In this document: piece after piece, positions 8,765-17,654 of the stretch
Layout: the number at the start of each line of letters is the position of its first letter
Numbering within the stretch: position 1 is the stretch's first letter
NCBI RefSeq assembly: GCF_023718305.1
Contig: NZ_QEYO01000022.1
Span: 1-64,000, forward strand
Direction of reading: 5' to 3'
Length of the DNA: 64,000 bases
Source: Gramella sp. AN32
GTDB lineage: Bacteria; Bacteroidota; Bacteroidia; Flavobacteriales; Flavobacteriaceae
The notes under the pieces: generated by a model
The model's input: the letters and a program-made list of their open reading frames with translations, nothing else
What the model was told of the DNA's origin: nothing
Databases searched by the model: none
Translations under genes and position numbers: made by a program

Positions 8765-10638
8765 TGGAAAGTTTTTTGATCTATATCGCGAAAAGCGCCG
8801 CTGTGATTCCGCTTTTTTATATTGGGTATATCGTATTACTCAGGCGGGATAATAACTTTTATCTAAACCGAAAATTTCTCTTATCCGGAATTTTCACATC
8901 AGCCATACTTCCGGCTATATACTTTACCAGAAAAGTGATCGTGGAAATTCCTGTAATCATTTCTCCTTCTGCTCCATTAAATATGACCGAAACACCTGTT
9001 CATACTGAAGATCCAGTCAACTGGTTAACAATTTTTGGATATGCTTTTTTGGTGGTTTCAGCAGTATTTCTATTTAGATTCTTACTGCAGCTTCAATCGG
9101 TATTTAAAATGATCTTGCGGAATAAAGTGGAGAAAACCGATGGTCTCTCCTACATTAATTTAAAAGGGGATAATTTACCCTTTTCATTCTTTAAGTTTAT
9201 TGCTTTCAATCCTGAAAATCATTCAGAAAAAGATCTTCAACTTATCATTCAGCATGAGAAAATTCACGCCCGGCAATACCATTCCGTAGATATTTTACTG
9301 GCCAATTTCGCTACTTGTCTGCTCTGGTGGAACCCTTTTATATGGCTTTATAAAAAGGAAATAGAACACAATCTGGAATTTATCGCCGATAGTGAAGCGG
9401 TAAAAGATATTTCTAAAATTGAAGATTATCAGCGAGCGCTGGTAAAAGTTTCCGTCGCCGATCTAAGGCCCGCACTTACCAATCATTTTTATCAATCATT
9501 TATTAAAAAACGAATCATTATGCTGAACACAAAAAACAAAAGAAAAAACACATCCTGGAAGATCATACTACTGGCACCCTGTATTTTAGCTTTTATGCTG
9601 ATGTTTAATGTAAAAACAGAAGCACAGGTAAAAAGTCAAACTTTAGAAAATTCGCCGGAAGTTACTGGTCAGGTCCCCACCACTTCTATCACTGTCACCT
9701 CGCAAACTTCTGAAAAATCTTTAAAAAGGTTATCAAAACTCATTCTTAATGATGGGGTGGATTTGAATTTTAAAGATGTTGTTTATGAAAATGGTAAAAT
9801 TATAGCAATCAAATCGAATTTCGCAGATCCAGTAAGGGGTGTTACCGGTAGCTATAACCAGGCAAACGATAACGGCATACAATCTTTTAAATTTTACAAA
9901 GATGAAAATGGACAAATGGGATATAAAACTTTAGATGAGGCTAAATTAAAAACCACGGGCACTGGGCACACTTCCACGAAACAGGGCGATCAAAACTCGA
10001 AAAGTTCCACGACCCAAGAAAACAGTGTTACCACAAGTAGCATGACTTTTTCCACAAATGAAAAGGACGAAATACAGAAAACCCTTTCCGAAGAAAAGAT
10101 TTTTGAAAATCTGGGGAATATCAATGCCAGCCAAAATGATTCTTTGGTAAGAGTAGGACCACATAAGGACAATCCAGAACCTTTATTTGTGATTGATGGT
10201 GAAATCCAGAAAGATAAACCAGATATGGATAAAATAAATGAAGATAATATTGCGCGAATCAATGTTAAAAAAGGAGAAGAAGCGCTGGAAAAATATGGAG
10301 AAAAAGGCAGAAATGGCGTGGTAGAAATTTACACCAAAGAATATAGCGGCGAACTGGAACCCTTGGGCAAACCTCAGTTTATTGTATGGAGCCTGCGTAC
10401 GGCGAAATCTGAAAAAGATCTGCATGAGTTTAAAACAAAAGTTGAAAATGAGCTGGGAGTAAAATTGCAATTTTCCGAAATTAAAAATAATGCGGCGGGC
10501 AATATTTCACAGATCAAAGTTACCGCTTCTAAAGGCAAGACCAGTGCGACCTCAACCTTTAGCAATGACCAAGGCTTAAGTACCATTGGAGTTAGTGTGG
10601 ACGCTGAAGGAAAAATCTCTATTATGAACAAAAGCTAA
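8761..10638 (+). CDS. BlaR1-type M56 membrane metallopeptidase sensor
   Basis: A 625-residue integral-membrane zinc peptidase. Membrane segments lie near residues 4-26, 40-57, 86-110 and 265-285. The zinc motif H165-E166-K-I-H169 with downstream E206 is intact, so it should be able to cleave its partner repressor. Unlike MecR1/BlaR1 it has no penicillin-binding C-terminal domain. The extracytoplasmic part ends with a module near residues 470-525 (LFVIDGE ... GRNGVVEIYTK) that resembles the TonB-receptor plug or carboxypeptidase-regulatory proteins, as in many Bacteroidota BlaR homologues. The ligand is unknown. Confidence 0.88.
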   Translation: MMESFLIYIAKSAAVIPLFYIGYIVLLRRDNNFYLNRKFLLSGIFTSAILPAIYFTRKVIVEIPVIISPSAPLNMTETPVHTEDPVNWLTIFGYAFLVVSAVFLFRFLLQLQSVFKMILRNKVEKTDGLSYINLKGDNLPFSFFKFIAFNPENHSEKDLQLIIQHEKIHARQYHSVDILLANFATCLLWWNPFIWLYKKEIEHNLEFIADSEAVKDISKIEDYQRALVKVSVADLRPALTNHFYQSFIKKRIIMLNTKNKRKNTSWKIILLAPCILAFMLMFNVKTEAQVKSQTLENSPEVTGQVPTTSITVTSQTSEKSLKRLSKLILNDGVDLNFKDVVYENGKIIAIKSNFADPVRGVTGSYNQANDNGIQSFKFYKDENGQMGYKTLDEAKLKTTGTGHTSTKQGDQNSKSSTTQENSVTTSSMTFSTNEKDEIQKTLSEEKIFENLGNINASQNDSLVRVGPHKDNPEPLFVIDGEIQKDKPDMDKINEDNIARINVKKGEEALEKYGEKGRNGVVEIYTKEYSGELEPLGKPQFIVWSLRTAKSEKDLHEFKTKVENELGVKLQFSEIKNNAAGNISQIKVTASKGKTSATSTFSNDQGLSTIGVSVDAEGKISIMNKS

Positions 10639-10660
10639 CCAGCAAAACTTCTGGTCCAAC

Positions 10661-10699
10661 ACAGCCGAATATGAAATTCCATGTTCGGCTGTATTTTTT
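10661..10699 (+). terminator. Rho-independent terminator after blaI-blaR
   Basis: The stem ACAGCCGAA / TTCGGCTGT (10661-10669 and 10684-10692) with a 14-base loop is followed by a run of T to 10699. It closes the blaI-M56 operon. Confidence 0.88.
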
Positions 10700-10724
10700 T
10701 ATATTTGAGGTATAAGGAGCTATC

Positions 10725-10880
10725 ATGAAAAAGAAGTTTTTTAAAACCCTGGCCAGTCTCAACAAGAAAATACTGCCCAGTTATTCTAAGCAAGAAGATT
10801 TCGATCTGGCAAAAGCAAATAAACTTCAAATGGCGCTTATTGGGTGGAAGATTTGGGTGACCAAAAATTCTTTGGATTAA
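10725..10880 (+). CDS. Conserved small basic protein, 51 residues
   Basis: The reading frame starts at ATG 10725 with AAGGAG 6 bases upstream, an unusually good Shine-Dalgarno for this phylum, and encodes 51 residues beginning MKKKFFKTLASLNKKILPSY and ending GWKIWVTKNSLD. A -7-like TATATTTG (10700-10707) follows the preceding terminator. I recall very similar short proteins in many Flavobacteriaceae, sometimes mislabelled SsrA-binding protein, but their function is unknown to me. Its TAA overlaps the apt stop codon on the opposite strand by 4 bp. No signal peptide or full membrane span is evident. Confidence 0.75.
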   Translation: MKKKFFKTLASLNKKILPSYSKQEDFDLAKANKLQMALIGWKIWVTKNSLD

Positions 10881-11389
10881 TAATGTAATAAAGAATTAAC
10901 CTGATAATTTTTTAAATTCTCTTCTCCCTTCAGAAAATCCAGCCCCACCAGGAAATTACACTGGACTATTATTCCGCCGCACTTTTCGATAAGTTTACAG
11001 GTCGCTGCAGCAGTTCCCCCGGTTGCCAGGACATCATCGTGCAGAAGCACCCGCTCTCCTTCCCTAATTGCATCTTCATGAATTTCCAGTTCATCTTCTC
11101 CATATTCCAAACTGTAAATTTCATTAAAAGTTCTATAAGGAAGTTTTCCTTTTTTTCTAACCGGAACAAAACCGGCATTGAGTTTTTGAGCCAAAAGGGT
11201 TGCAAAGAAAAAACCTCTGGATTCGATACCAACAACTTTTTGAATATTTTGGTCTGGCAACTGTTTCAGAAATAAATTTACTGCGGTTTGCATTGCTTCT
11301 GCATTGGCCAATAAAGGCGTTATGTCTTTGTACATTATTCCTTTGCTGGGAAAATCTGGAATATCCCGGATAAAATCTTTCAGCTCCAT
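10877..11389 (-). CDS. apt: Adenine phosphoribosyltransferase
   Basis: Purine salvage: adenine plus PRPP gives AMP. It is 170 residues, the usual length. The conserved GIESRGFFFA (about residue 57) and the PRPP-binding loop LLHDDVLATGGTAAA (about residues 115-130) are intact. It lies 2 bp downstream of the DUF2461 gene on the same strand, so the two probably form one transcript. The C-terminus ends at the overlapping stop codons with the 51-residue gene. Confidence 0.96.
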   Translation of the reverse strand: MELKDFIRDIPDFPSKGIMYKDITPLLANAEAMQTAVNLFLKQLPDQNIQKVVGIESRGFFFATLLAQKLNAGFVPVRKKGKLPYRTFNEIYSLEYGEDELEIHEDAIREGERVLLHDDVLATGGTAAATCKLIEKCGGIIVQCNFLVGLDFLKGEENLKNYQVNSLLHY

Positions 11390-11391
11390 AT

Positions 11392-12045
11392 TTATACGCT
11401 TACGGCGTTATTTAAATACCTTCTAAAAGGTAACATTTCCCTGTAGACTCTCAGGACAGTATCATCAAATTCGCTACTTACGACTTCTTTTTGGGCTAGC
11501 TTATGTGATACCGCAAAACTCTTATTTACTAAAAGGTCTATATGTTTATGATCTATAGAATAGCCTTTGGGCGAAGTTTTTAATTTTTCATCTTCCATAA
11601 GTGCACCAAACATTTCTTTAAAAGAAGGCTTATCAACGATCTTTTTAAATTCTTCACCATTATAATCTATAGCCGCGCGAATGCTATCCAGGTATTTTTT
11701 TTGTGGTTTATAAAATCCTCCGGCAAGAAAACACTCATTGATTCCCAGATGTACATAAAAATCTCCTGTAGCTTTTTCGATATCCAATCCGGCGCCAAAA
11801 TGATCTTTATAAATGGGTTTATTAGGGTGATAGAGTAGATTATTATTTATCCTGTTGATAGATTTACGTCCCGGGTTGGGCGAATATTCCGAATCAATCT
11901 GGGAAAGCCTGATGTTCATTTCATCCAGCCAGGCGATAAAATTATCCCTAACCGAGAAATACCATTTCCGGTTCTCATCCATCCATTCCTTATGATTATT
12001 CTTATTTAATTCGGTGAGAAAATCGAACAGCTCCCTAAAATTCAT
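11392..12045 (-). CDS. DUF2461 / TIGR02453 family protein
   Basis: A 217-residue soluble protein. The N-terminal FLTELNKNNHKEWMDENRKWY and the middle GRKSINRINNNLLYHPNKPIYKDHFGAGL are the hallmark segments of the DUF2461 (TIGR02453) family, widespread in Bacteroidota and of unknown biochemical role. No signal peptide. It is probably cotranscribed with apt, 2 bp downstream. Confidence 0.85.
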   Translation of the reverse strand: MNFRELFDFLTELNKNNHKEWMDENRKWYFSVRDNFIAWLDEMNIRLSQIDSEYSPNPGRKSINRINNNLLYHPNKPIYKDHFGAGLDIEKATGDFYVHLGINECFLAGGFYKPQKKYLDSIRAAIDYNGEEFKKIVDKPSFKEMFGALMEDEKLKTSPKGYSIDHKHIDLLVNKSFAVSHKLAQKEVVSSEFDDTVLRVYREMLPFRRYLNNAVSV

Positions 12046-12255
12046 TTTTTGTTTTAAAGTTAGGAACTATGCATCAGGTAGAAAATTTTTAGTGGGATTT
12101 TCCGTTTTATCATCATAGAATGGAAATTTTCTGAATAATACAATTTATTATGCTTGCTGATAATCAATTATTTAAGTTCAAAATAAATCGAAAAACATTA
12201 TAATTTTAATTTTCAATCGTCTATATTTAAAGTCCTACCAAACATTTCATTTAAG

Positions 12256-12603
12256 ATGAATTATCAAAAGATCGGGGAAATTATCCATTTTCCCAAAAGC
12301 AAAGGAAAGCCTTTGCAAGGGAAAAGAGGGATTCGGTTTAATTACTACTTGTCCAGTAAAAACCTGGGTAGCTTTGTAGATCTGGATGTGACCACGAAGT
12401 TATTCTATCAGGAGAAAATTTATGTTCGCAATGCGGTTTACCGCGTACGCTTAGGTGAAATTGAAAAGTGTGTAAGGGAAAATATCCTGAAACATATGAA
12501 ATCTTTGGGAATGGATGAAAATAATATTCCGGCGTCACTTCTCCACTTTTCAATGTCCAGTGATCATATTAGTTATTCGCCTTCAAGGAAGCTGCAGGCA
12601 TAA
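12256..12603 (+). CDS. Hypothetical protein, 115 residues
   Basis: A soluble, basic protein (MNYQKIGEIIHFPKSKGKP at the start) without signal peptide or membrane segment. I do not recognise a family. The 7-of-8 -7 element TATATTTA at 12222-12229 precedes the ATG by about 26 bp, so it is probably expressed on its own. It converges with the large FG-GAP gene with an 8-bp gap. Codon use and composition look native. An isolated ORFan or lineage-specific gene is the best description. Confidence 0.6.
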   Translation: MNYQKIGEIIHFPKSKGKPLQGKRGIRFNYYLSSKNLGSFVDLDVTTKLFYQEKIYVRNAVYRVRLGEIEKCVRENILKHMKSLGMDENNIPASLLHFSMSSDHISYSPSRKLQA

Positions 12604-12611
12604 AATATTTA

Positions 12612-15600
12612 TTAATCTCTATTATCAACCAGTCCGGAATTTTCGTGGTTAATTATTCTGGATTGGTTTTTTGTATTGTAGATTTCAATAGATATAAATT
12701 CCTGCGGCAAAATCATTTTTCTGAAATCCTGGGTTAGATACCCGGAACCATAATAGAATTCCACTTTATAGGATTTTTCCGAAGTAGTAATAATCGCATA
12801 ATTTTCATCATCAAAAATTTCAATATAATCTTCTTCTTTTTCTAAACTAAATTTTTGCATTCGCCCATCGTTGTTCGCTGCTAAAATATTTAGTTTATTG
12901 CCTATCTTAATTTTAGCAATCCCCCGCGCATCACCGGGAATTGAAATTCCAGATTTAATCATATCAGCACAATTAAACCTGCCTGCTCCATCCCCAATTA
13001 AGGTCACCCCAAAAGAACCATCCATAAAACCTCCCAACACCTCAGAATCCCTTCTGTTTCCGGCTAATACAACATCCAGGATATCGTCACCATTCACATC
13101 TAAAGTAGTAATTCCATAAACCGGCGCCACCTGAGTGCAAACCGGGAATGCATGAAATTTAAATTTGCCTTTCCCCTGATTTTCAATCCAGCCAGAACTT
13201 AATTCGGTTACATTTAATTTTAAGGCTCCTTTTTTTTCTTCAGGAGTTAGTACATCTTTAAATTCAGCTTTTGCATAATCTTTATACAAATAAAAACGCT
13301 TTTTCATATTCGGAATCTGATTTATCAGCGCGTCTCTGGTCGCTAAAGGATAACTTTTTCCGTTGAGGTAATACCCAATAAGCGGATCTATTTGACCGTT
13401 ATCATCAAAATCTTTAGCCATCATCGTTAAAGGCTCTTGAGCTGAAACATCAAAAGAAACATTCCTACCCATATTGCCGGCGAGATAATCTATATCCCCG
13501 TCGCGGTCCACATCCATTCCCTGCAAACTATTCCAAAATCCGGTGATCTTTTGCATTCCCGAAGTAGCCGTGATATTTTCGAATTTCCCTCCGGTATTCT
13601 TCAGGAAATTTATTTCCATCCATTCCCCGGTCACTATAAGATCCATTTTTTGATCATTATCAAAATCTGTCCATAATGCTGAAGTTATCATCCCGCTTTG
13701 CAATAAGAATGGCGCTACTTTTTGGGTAACATCGGTGAAAATTCCGTTAGTGTTCTGAAGGATGTAACTTCTCTCACTTAGCGGATAGGTGTTCGGTTTG
13801 ATCCTCGTTCCCACAAAAAGATCAAGGTCACCGTCATTATCATAATCGGCAGCGGTGACGGCAGCTGTACTGGTTAGTACGGGCGGTTGATTTTCAGCTA
13901 ATTCAAAATCCCCATTTTCGGTTTGAAAATAAAGGAGGTCCCGGTAAACCTCCTGCCCTAAAAATTTATTATTTCCACCGGTAGCAATATAGATATCCTT
14001 CTTACCGTCCCCATTAAAATCTGCAATTAGGGCACCCAGATTTTCAGTATTAAATGAAGAAGGCAAAGCTTTGCTTTTTTTAAAGCTTCCATTTCTATTT
14101 TGATAATAAATATAAGTGGAGTCGGCAATTGCTGAAGTCATTAAAAAATCATCAAGACCATCACCATCAACATCTGAAACTGCGATCGCCGGGCCTTCCC
14201 TTGAAAGCATTTTCAGTAAAAGGGGTTCTCCGCGATAATCAACAAAAAGGTCTTCTTTATGCTGAATCCCCTTTAGATCTACTGTGGTTTCAGTAAAAAA
14301 AGTAGCTTCAGCTTTTAATGAATTTTCAGAATATTCCAGGGCATTTTTATAATCGAAGCTAATCTTCTGGTTGGCAGCAACTTTAGTTTTAAAATCTACT
14401 TTCCCATCAGGCCATTCAATTGAAATACTATCAATTGTTTTCGTTTTTCCAAGTCCTGCATGTAACACATAATCTACGGAAGAAATATATCCTCTCACCG
14501 GGAATTGTTCCAGTCTTTGAAACTGATCCTTGGTGAAAATGCTAATTTTCGAACCAATTCCATTCTTATTTTTTTCGGGTCCGGATAATTCAATTTTTAT
14601 ATAATTAGCGTTGTCTGGAAATTTATCTGAAGTTAGGTTTTGGTACAGAAAGGCTACGCCATTCGTATTATTTGTGACCAAATCCAAATCTCCATCATTA
14701 TCCAGATCACTATAAATAGCACCGTTTGAAATACTCGCGGGCTCATTGTTCCAGATTTTAGTAGCATCAGAAAAAATGAGGCCCCCTTCATTCTTGTAGA
14801 AGTAATTAGGCAGTTTAATTTCGGGAAGATCAGACATTAGTTCAAAAGCCTGTTTTTCCCTGTTTTTGTTGTCTCCGGGAGCTGCACTGGTAATATTTGT
14901 ATTTACGGTATAATCCAGATCTGTGATATCGCGGCCATAACCATTGGTGATAAAGAGGTCTTTCAAGCCATCATTATCAAAATCGGCCATTAAAGGGGCC
15001 CAGCTCCAATCGGTTTTTTCAATTCCAGCCAAACGGCCAACCTCAGCAAAACTCCCTTGCCCCGTTCTCACCTGTAAACTATTTCGAACATATTGAGGAA
15101 AATAATCGAGCTGAAAACGCATTAACTGATTGTTGTAATTCGCCGCTGGAGTCATTTTTTTGTTATGCTCGTTATCTTCCGGCAACATATCCATTTCTAC
15201 AAGGTCCAATAGCCCGTCATTATTAAAGTCGGCAATATCAATCCCCATCCCGTTGTGTGAAGTTTGGGTGAAATATGTGGCAAGGCTTTCTGTAAATGTC
15301 CCGTCACCATTATTCACCCAAAGCAAATCATTGGTAATAAAATCGTTGGAGCAATAAATATCTGGCCAGCCATCATTATTTACATCCATAATCCCAATTC
15401 CCAATCCGTAACCTTCAATAGTAATCCCGGCTTCTTCAGAAACATTGGTAAAACCTTTGTCCCCATCATTTCGGTAAAGTTTATCGGTACTTATCCCGTT
15501 CCCTTTTAATTTTCGCTTGCGTATCGAATTATGGGTGAAATTTTCAATCCCATTCGTGAGCACATAAAGATCAAGGTCCCCATCTTTGTCATAATCGAAA

Positions 15601-16196
15601 AATTCACCCTGAGTGGAATAACCTGTATCGGCAATGCCAAATTCCTTTGCCTTCTCCACAAACGTATTATCTCCCTGATTGATAAATAAGAGATTTGCCC
15701 CTTTTTCCGTATAATTTTTATCGGCTACGGAAACATAAATATCCAGGTATCCATCATTATTAATATCTACCATACTCACGCCTGTGGCCCATCTGGAAGT
15801 GGTAACCCCCGCACTTTCAGTGATATTTTCAAACTTAAGATCGCCTTTATTTAAATATAATTGCGAGGAAACATTATTACCGGCAAAGAAAAGGTCGGGA
15901 AGCCCGTCATTATTGATGTCACCAACCCCAACCCCGGCGCCGTTATACATATAAATACTATTGACGGGATTAAATTCCATCGTTTCCTCCAGTTTGTTAT
16001 TAAAACTAATCCCGGTAGAATCTGGGGGTAAAATTTGGAACCTGTAATCCTGCGCTTGCTTTTCTGAAATTTTAGTATCCTCCTTTTGCTTACAAGAAGA
16101 AACTGCAAACAAAAACAATAGGGCAATTATATTGAGGCGGAAATAATTAGGAAAGGATGGAATTTCGCAACCAAATTGGAAATTTAGCATGTTCAA
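12612..16196 (-). CDS. Giant FG-GAP/VCBS repeat and ASPIC/UnbV lipoprotein
   Basis: A 1194-residue exported protein. A lipobox (LFAVSSC, Cys near residue 35) marks it as a lipoprotein. Two blocks of FG-GAP/VCBS repeats with the calcium-binding pattern DxNxDGxxD (for example DINNDGLPDLFF, DFDNDGLKDLFI, DVDGDGLDDFLM) surround an ASPIC/UnbV domain near residues 540-610 (NGIGSKISIF ... SISIEWPDGK). The repeats should fold as beta-propellers on the cell surface. In Bacteroidota such proteins often sit beside SusC/SusD pairs; none is here. The start is uncertain because the signal peptide has a long n-region, but no better ATG exists before the lipobox. Confidence 0.88.
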   Translation of the reverse strand: MNMLNFQFGCEIPSFPNYFRLNIIALLFLFAVSSCKQKEDTKISEKQAQDYRFQILPPDSTGISFNNKLEETMEFNPVNSIYMYNGAGVGVGDINNDGLPDLFFAGNNVSSQLYLNKGDLKFENITESAGVTTSRWATGVSMVDINNDGYLDIYVSVADKNYTEKGANLLFINQGDNTFVEKAKEFGIADTGYSTQGEFFDYDKDGDLDLYVLTNGIENFTHNSIRKRKLKGNGISTDKLYRNDGDKGFTNVSEEAGITIEGYGLGIGIMDVNNDGWPDIYCSNDFITNDLLWVNNGDGTFTESLATYFTQTSHNGMGIDIADFNNDGLLDLVEMDMLPEDNEHNKKMTPAANYNNQLMRFQLDYFPQYVRNSLQVRTGQGSFAEVGRLAGIEKTDWSWAPLMADFDNDGLKDLFITNGYGRDITDLDYTVNTNITSAAPGDNKNREKQAFELMSDLPEIKLPNYFYKNEGGLIFSDATKIWNNEPASISNGAIYSDLDNDGDLDLVTNNTNGVAFLYQNLTSDKFPDNANYIKIELSGPEKNKNGIGSKISIFTKDQFQRLEQFPVRGYISSVDYVLHAGLGKTKTIDSISIEWPDGKVDFKTKVAANQKISFDYKNALEYSENSLKAEATFFTETTVDLKGIQHKEDLFVDYRGEPLLLKMLSREGPAIAVSDVDGDGLDDFLMTSAIADSTYIYYQNRNGSFKKSKALPSSFNTENLGALIADFNGDGKKDIYIATGGNNKFLGQEVYRDLLYFQTENGDFELAENQPPVLTSTAAVTAADYDNDGDLDLFVGTRIKPNTYPLSERSYILQNTNGIFTDVTQKVAPFLLQSGMITSALWTDFDNDQKMDLIVTGEWMEINFLKNTGGKFENITATSGMQKITGFWNSLQGMDVDRDGDIDYLAGNMGRNVSFDVSAQEPLTMMAKDFDDNGQIDPLIGYYLNGKSYPLATRDALINQIPNMKKRFYLYKDYAKAEFKDVLTPEEKKGALKLNVTELSSGWIENQGKGKFKFHAFPVCTQVAPVYGITTLDVNGDDILDVVLAGNRRDSEVLGGFMDGSFGVTLIGDGAGRFNCADMIKSGISIPGDARGIAKIKIGNKLNILAANNDGRMQKFSLEKEEDYIEIFDDENYAIITTSEKSYKVEFYYGSGYLTQDFRKMILPQEFISIEIYNTKNQSRIINHENSGLVDNRD

Positions 16197-16322
16197 TTAA
16201 TTAAATCTTTAAGTGATAAATCTGCATTGAAATGTACAAAAATTAATGAATTTTTAACAATTGAATCAGTGAAGGTTTTTATGAATTTTATTTGGAAGTA
16301 GCAGTGTACAATATTCTGTCCT

Positions 16323-17030
16323 TCACTCTACGTGACATTCAATTTTAGAAGAGACCTTCTCAGATTGCTGTTTTGGTGATATATAAGGAATACCCAGCCC
16401 CAAGCCGCGTAGAATAAACAATACCGCTATGATGCCTAAAAATACAGGTATCGTTTTTCTTATATGCTGCCTGATTTTCCCGGATAAAAAATTCCCGAAC
16501 CAGATGGCAGCGGTCATTAAAGGAATGGTGCCCAGACCAAAAATAAGCATATATAAACCTCCGTAAAGAGTCGCACCCCCTGCGATTGCCCCCATTATCG
16601 CCATATAAACCAGGCCACAAGGCAAGAAACCATTGAGGAACCCAACGGTTAAAAAGACATCTGGGCTTTTCTTTTTCAGCTCATTTCCAAGACCTCTTTT
16701 TACCTTTGAAATAATTTTAAAAACCGGTTTTGAGAAATTATATTTATTGAAAGTTTTCACGGGCAGAAATAGGATCAACAACATCAAAATTCCTATAAAA
16801 ATGGAGAGTTGTTGCTGAAAACCAAAAAGAGAAAAACTTTTTCCCAACAATCCGAACGCAAGGCCTATAATACTATATGCGGAAAGCCTTCCGAAGTGAT
16901 AAAGAAAAATTTGAAGGCTTTTCCTGAAATTATTCTCCCGATCCACCGGTAATAAAAATGCGATTGGCCCGCACATTCCCACACAATGAAAACTACCCAA
17001 AAGTCCGAATATGAAGGCTGATAATAACAT
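16323..17030 (-). CDS. TauE/SafE-like (DsbD_2) membrane protein of cbb3 locus
   Basis: A 235-residue membrane protein with about six helices. The N-terminal GSFHCVGMCGP and the second-half GFLPCGLVYMAI are the paired Cys motifs of the cytochrome c biogenesis transmembrane family (DsbD_2), usually annotated sulfite exporter TauE/SafE. Members next to ccoGH are thought to act in copper or thiol handling for cbb3 oxidase maturation. Its start is 4 bp after the ccoH stop, so it is the last gene of the locus. The C-terminal tail is polar (ECHVE). Confidence 0.85.
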   Translation of the reverse strand: MLLSAFIFGLLGSFHCVGMCGPIAFLLPVDRENNFRKSLQIFLYHFGRLSAYSIIGLAFGLLGKSFSLFGFQQQLSIFIGILMLLILFLPVKTFNKYNFSKPVFKIISKVKRGLGNELKKKSPDVFLTVGFLNGFLPCGLVYMAIMGAIAGGATLYGGLYMLIFGLGTIPLMTAAIWFGNFLSGKIRQHIRKTIPVFLGIIAVLFILRGLGLGIPYISPKQQSEKVSSKIECHVE

Positions 17031-17033
17031 TTT

Positions 17034-17483
17034 TTAGTGTAGGATCTCTTTTTTGAATAAGTATTCCTTCCCTCTAATTTTCCAGTTCACACTCAAATTC
17101 CAACGGCCATCAATCATTTTTTCATTGGGAAGTATAATTTCGTGCGAGGTTAAATCCTTCAGCGGGATTTCAAAATCCAGCATTTTGTTGGAAGGCCGGT
17201 ATAAATTAATGTTACCCACAATCTCCGCTAGATTGATAGATTCTGGCAGCACTACGATCCAGTTTCCACGTTGGTTCAAAACCGAAACATTCTCTTTCAT
17301 AGCAAGCGCATTTTCTTCCGCATCTATATCCTGCTGGTAGTGCAACTCGGCTTTGTAATAATCTTCCACTACGAGGTCGTGGTCGTACTCTTTTGAGGTC
17401 ATCATCGTCACTACAAAATACATGATGAAGCTGATGAAAGCTGCCATTCCTATTACAATTCCTGTTCCCCAGTTAATTTTCAT
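17034..17483 (-). CDS. ccoH: cbb3 oxidase assembly protein CcoH/FixH
   Basis: A 149-residue protein with one N-terminal membrane helix (about residues 8-28) and a periplasmic beta-rich domain. The segment VEDYYKAELHYQQDIDA is the FixH family hallmark. FixH/CcoH is needed for stable assembly of cbb3 oxidase, probably together with the copper ATPase CcoI. It lies between ccoG and the TauE/SafE-like gene. About 170 bp of heptad repeats separate it from ccoG. Confidence 0.9.
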   Translation of the reverse strand: MKINWGTGIVIGMAAFISFIMYFVVTMMTSKEYDHDLVVEDYYKAELHYQQDIDAEENALAMKENVSVLNQRGNWIVVLPESINLAEIVGNINLYRPSNKMLDFEIPLKDLTSHEIILPNEKMIDGRWNLSVNWKIRGKEYLFKKEILH

Positions 17484-17500
17484 GTTTTTTCAAGTTTAAA

Positions 17501-17645
17501 AGGTTAAAGGTTAGAAAGTGGAGAGTTAATTTTATAGTTCTCTGTTTTTCCTATTTTCCTATTCTCTGTTTTCTGTTTTCTGTTTTCTGTTTTCTAATTT
17601 CACTTCCCACTTTGAACTTTGAACCTGGAACTTTCCAACCTCGAT
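17501..17645. repeat. Heptad repeats between ccoG and ccoH
   Basis: Period-7 repeats with several units: AGGTTAA/AGGTTAG at 17501-17514, CTCTGTT plus three perfect TTCTGTT units and TTCTAAT at 17564-17598, and TTCCCAC, TTTGAAC, TTTGAAC, CTGGAAC, TTTCCAA, CCTCGAT at 17604-17645. No gene and no terminator are seen. The array lies inside the cbb3 operon. Confidence 0.85.
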
Positions 17646-17654
17646 CCTCTCACT

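Noticed and set aside
8402..10638. Beta-lactam resistance operon
   Set aside because: Repressor and M56 peptidase are present, but there is no beta-lactamase or PBP gene and the sensor lacks a penicillin-binding domain.
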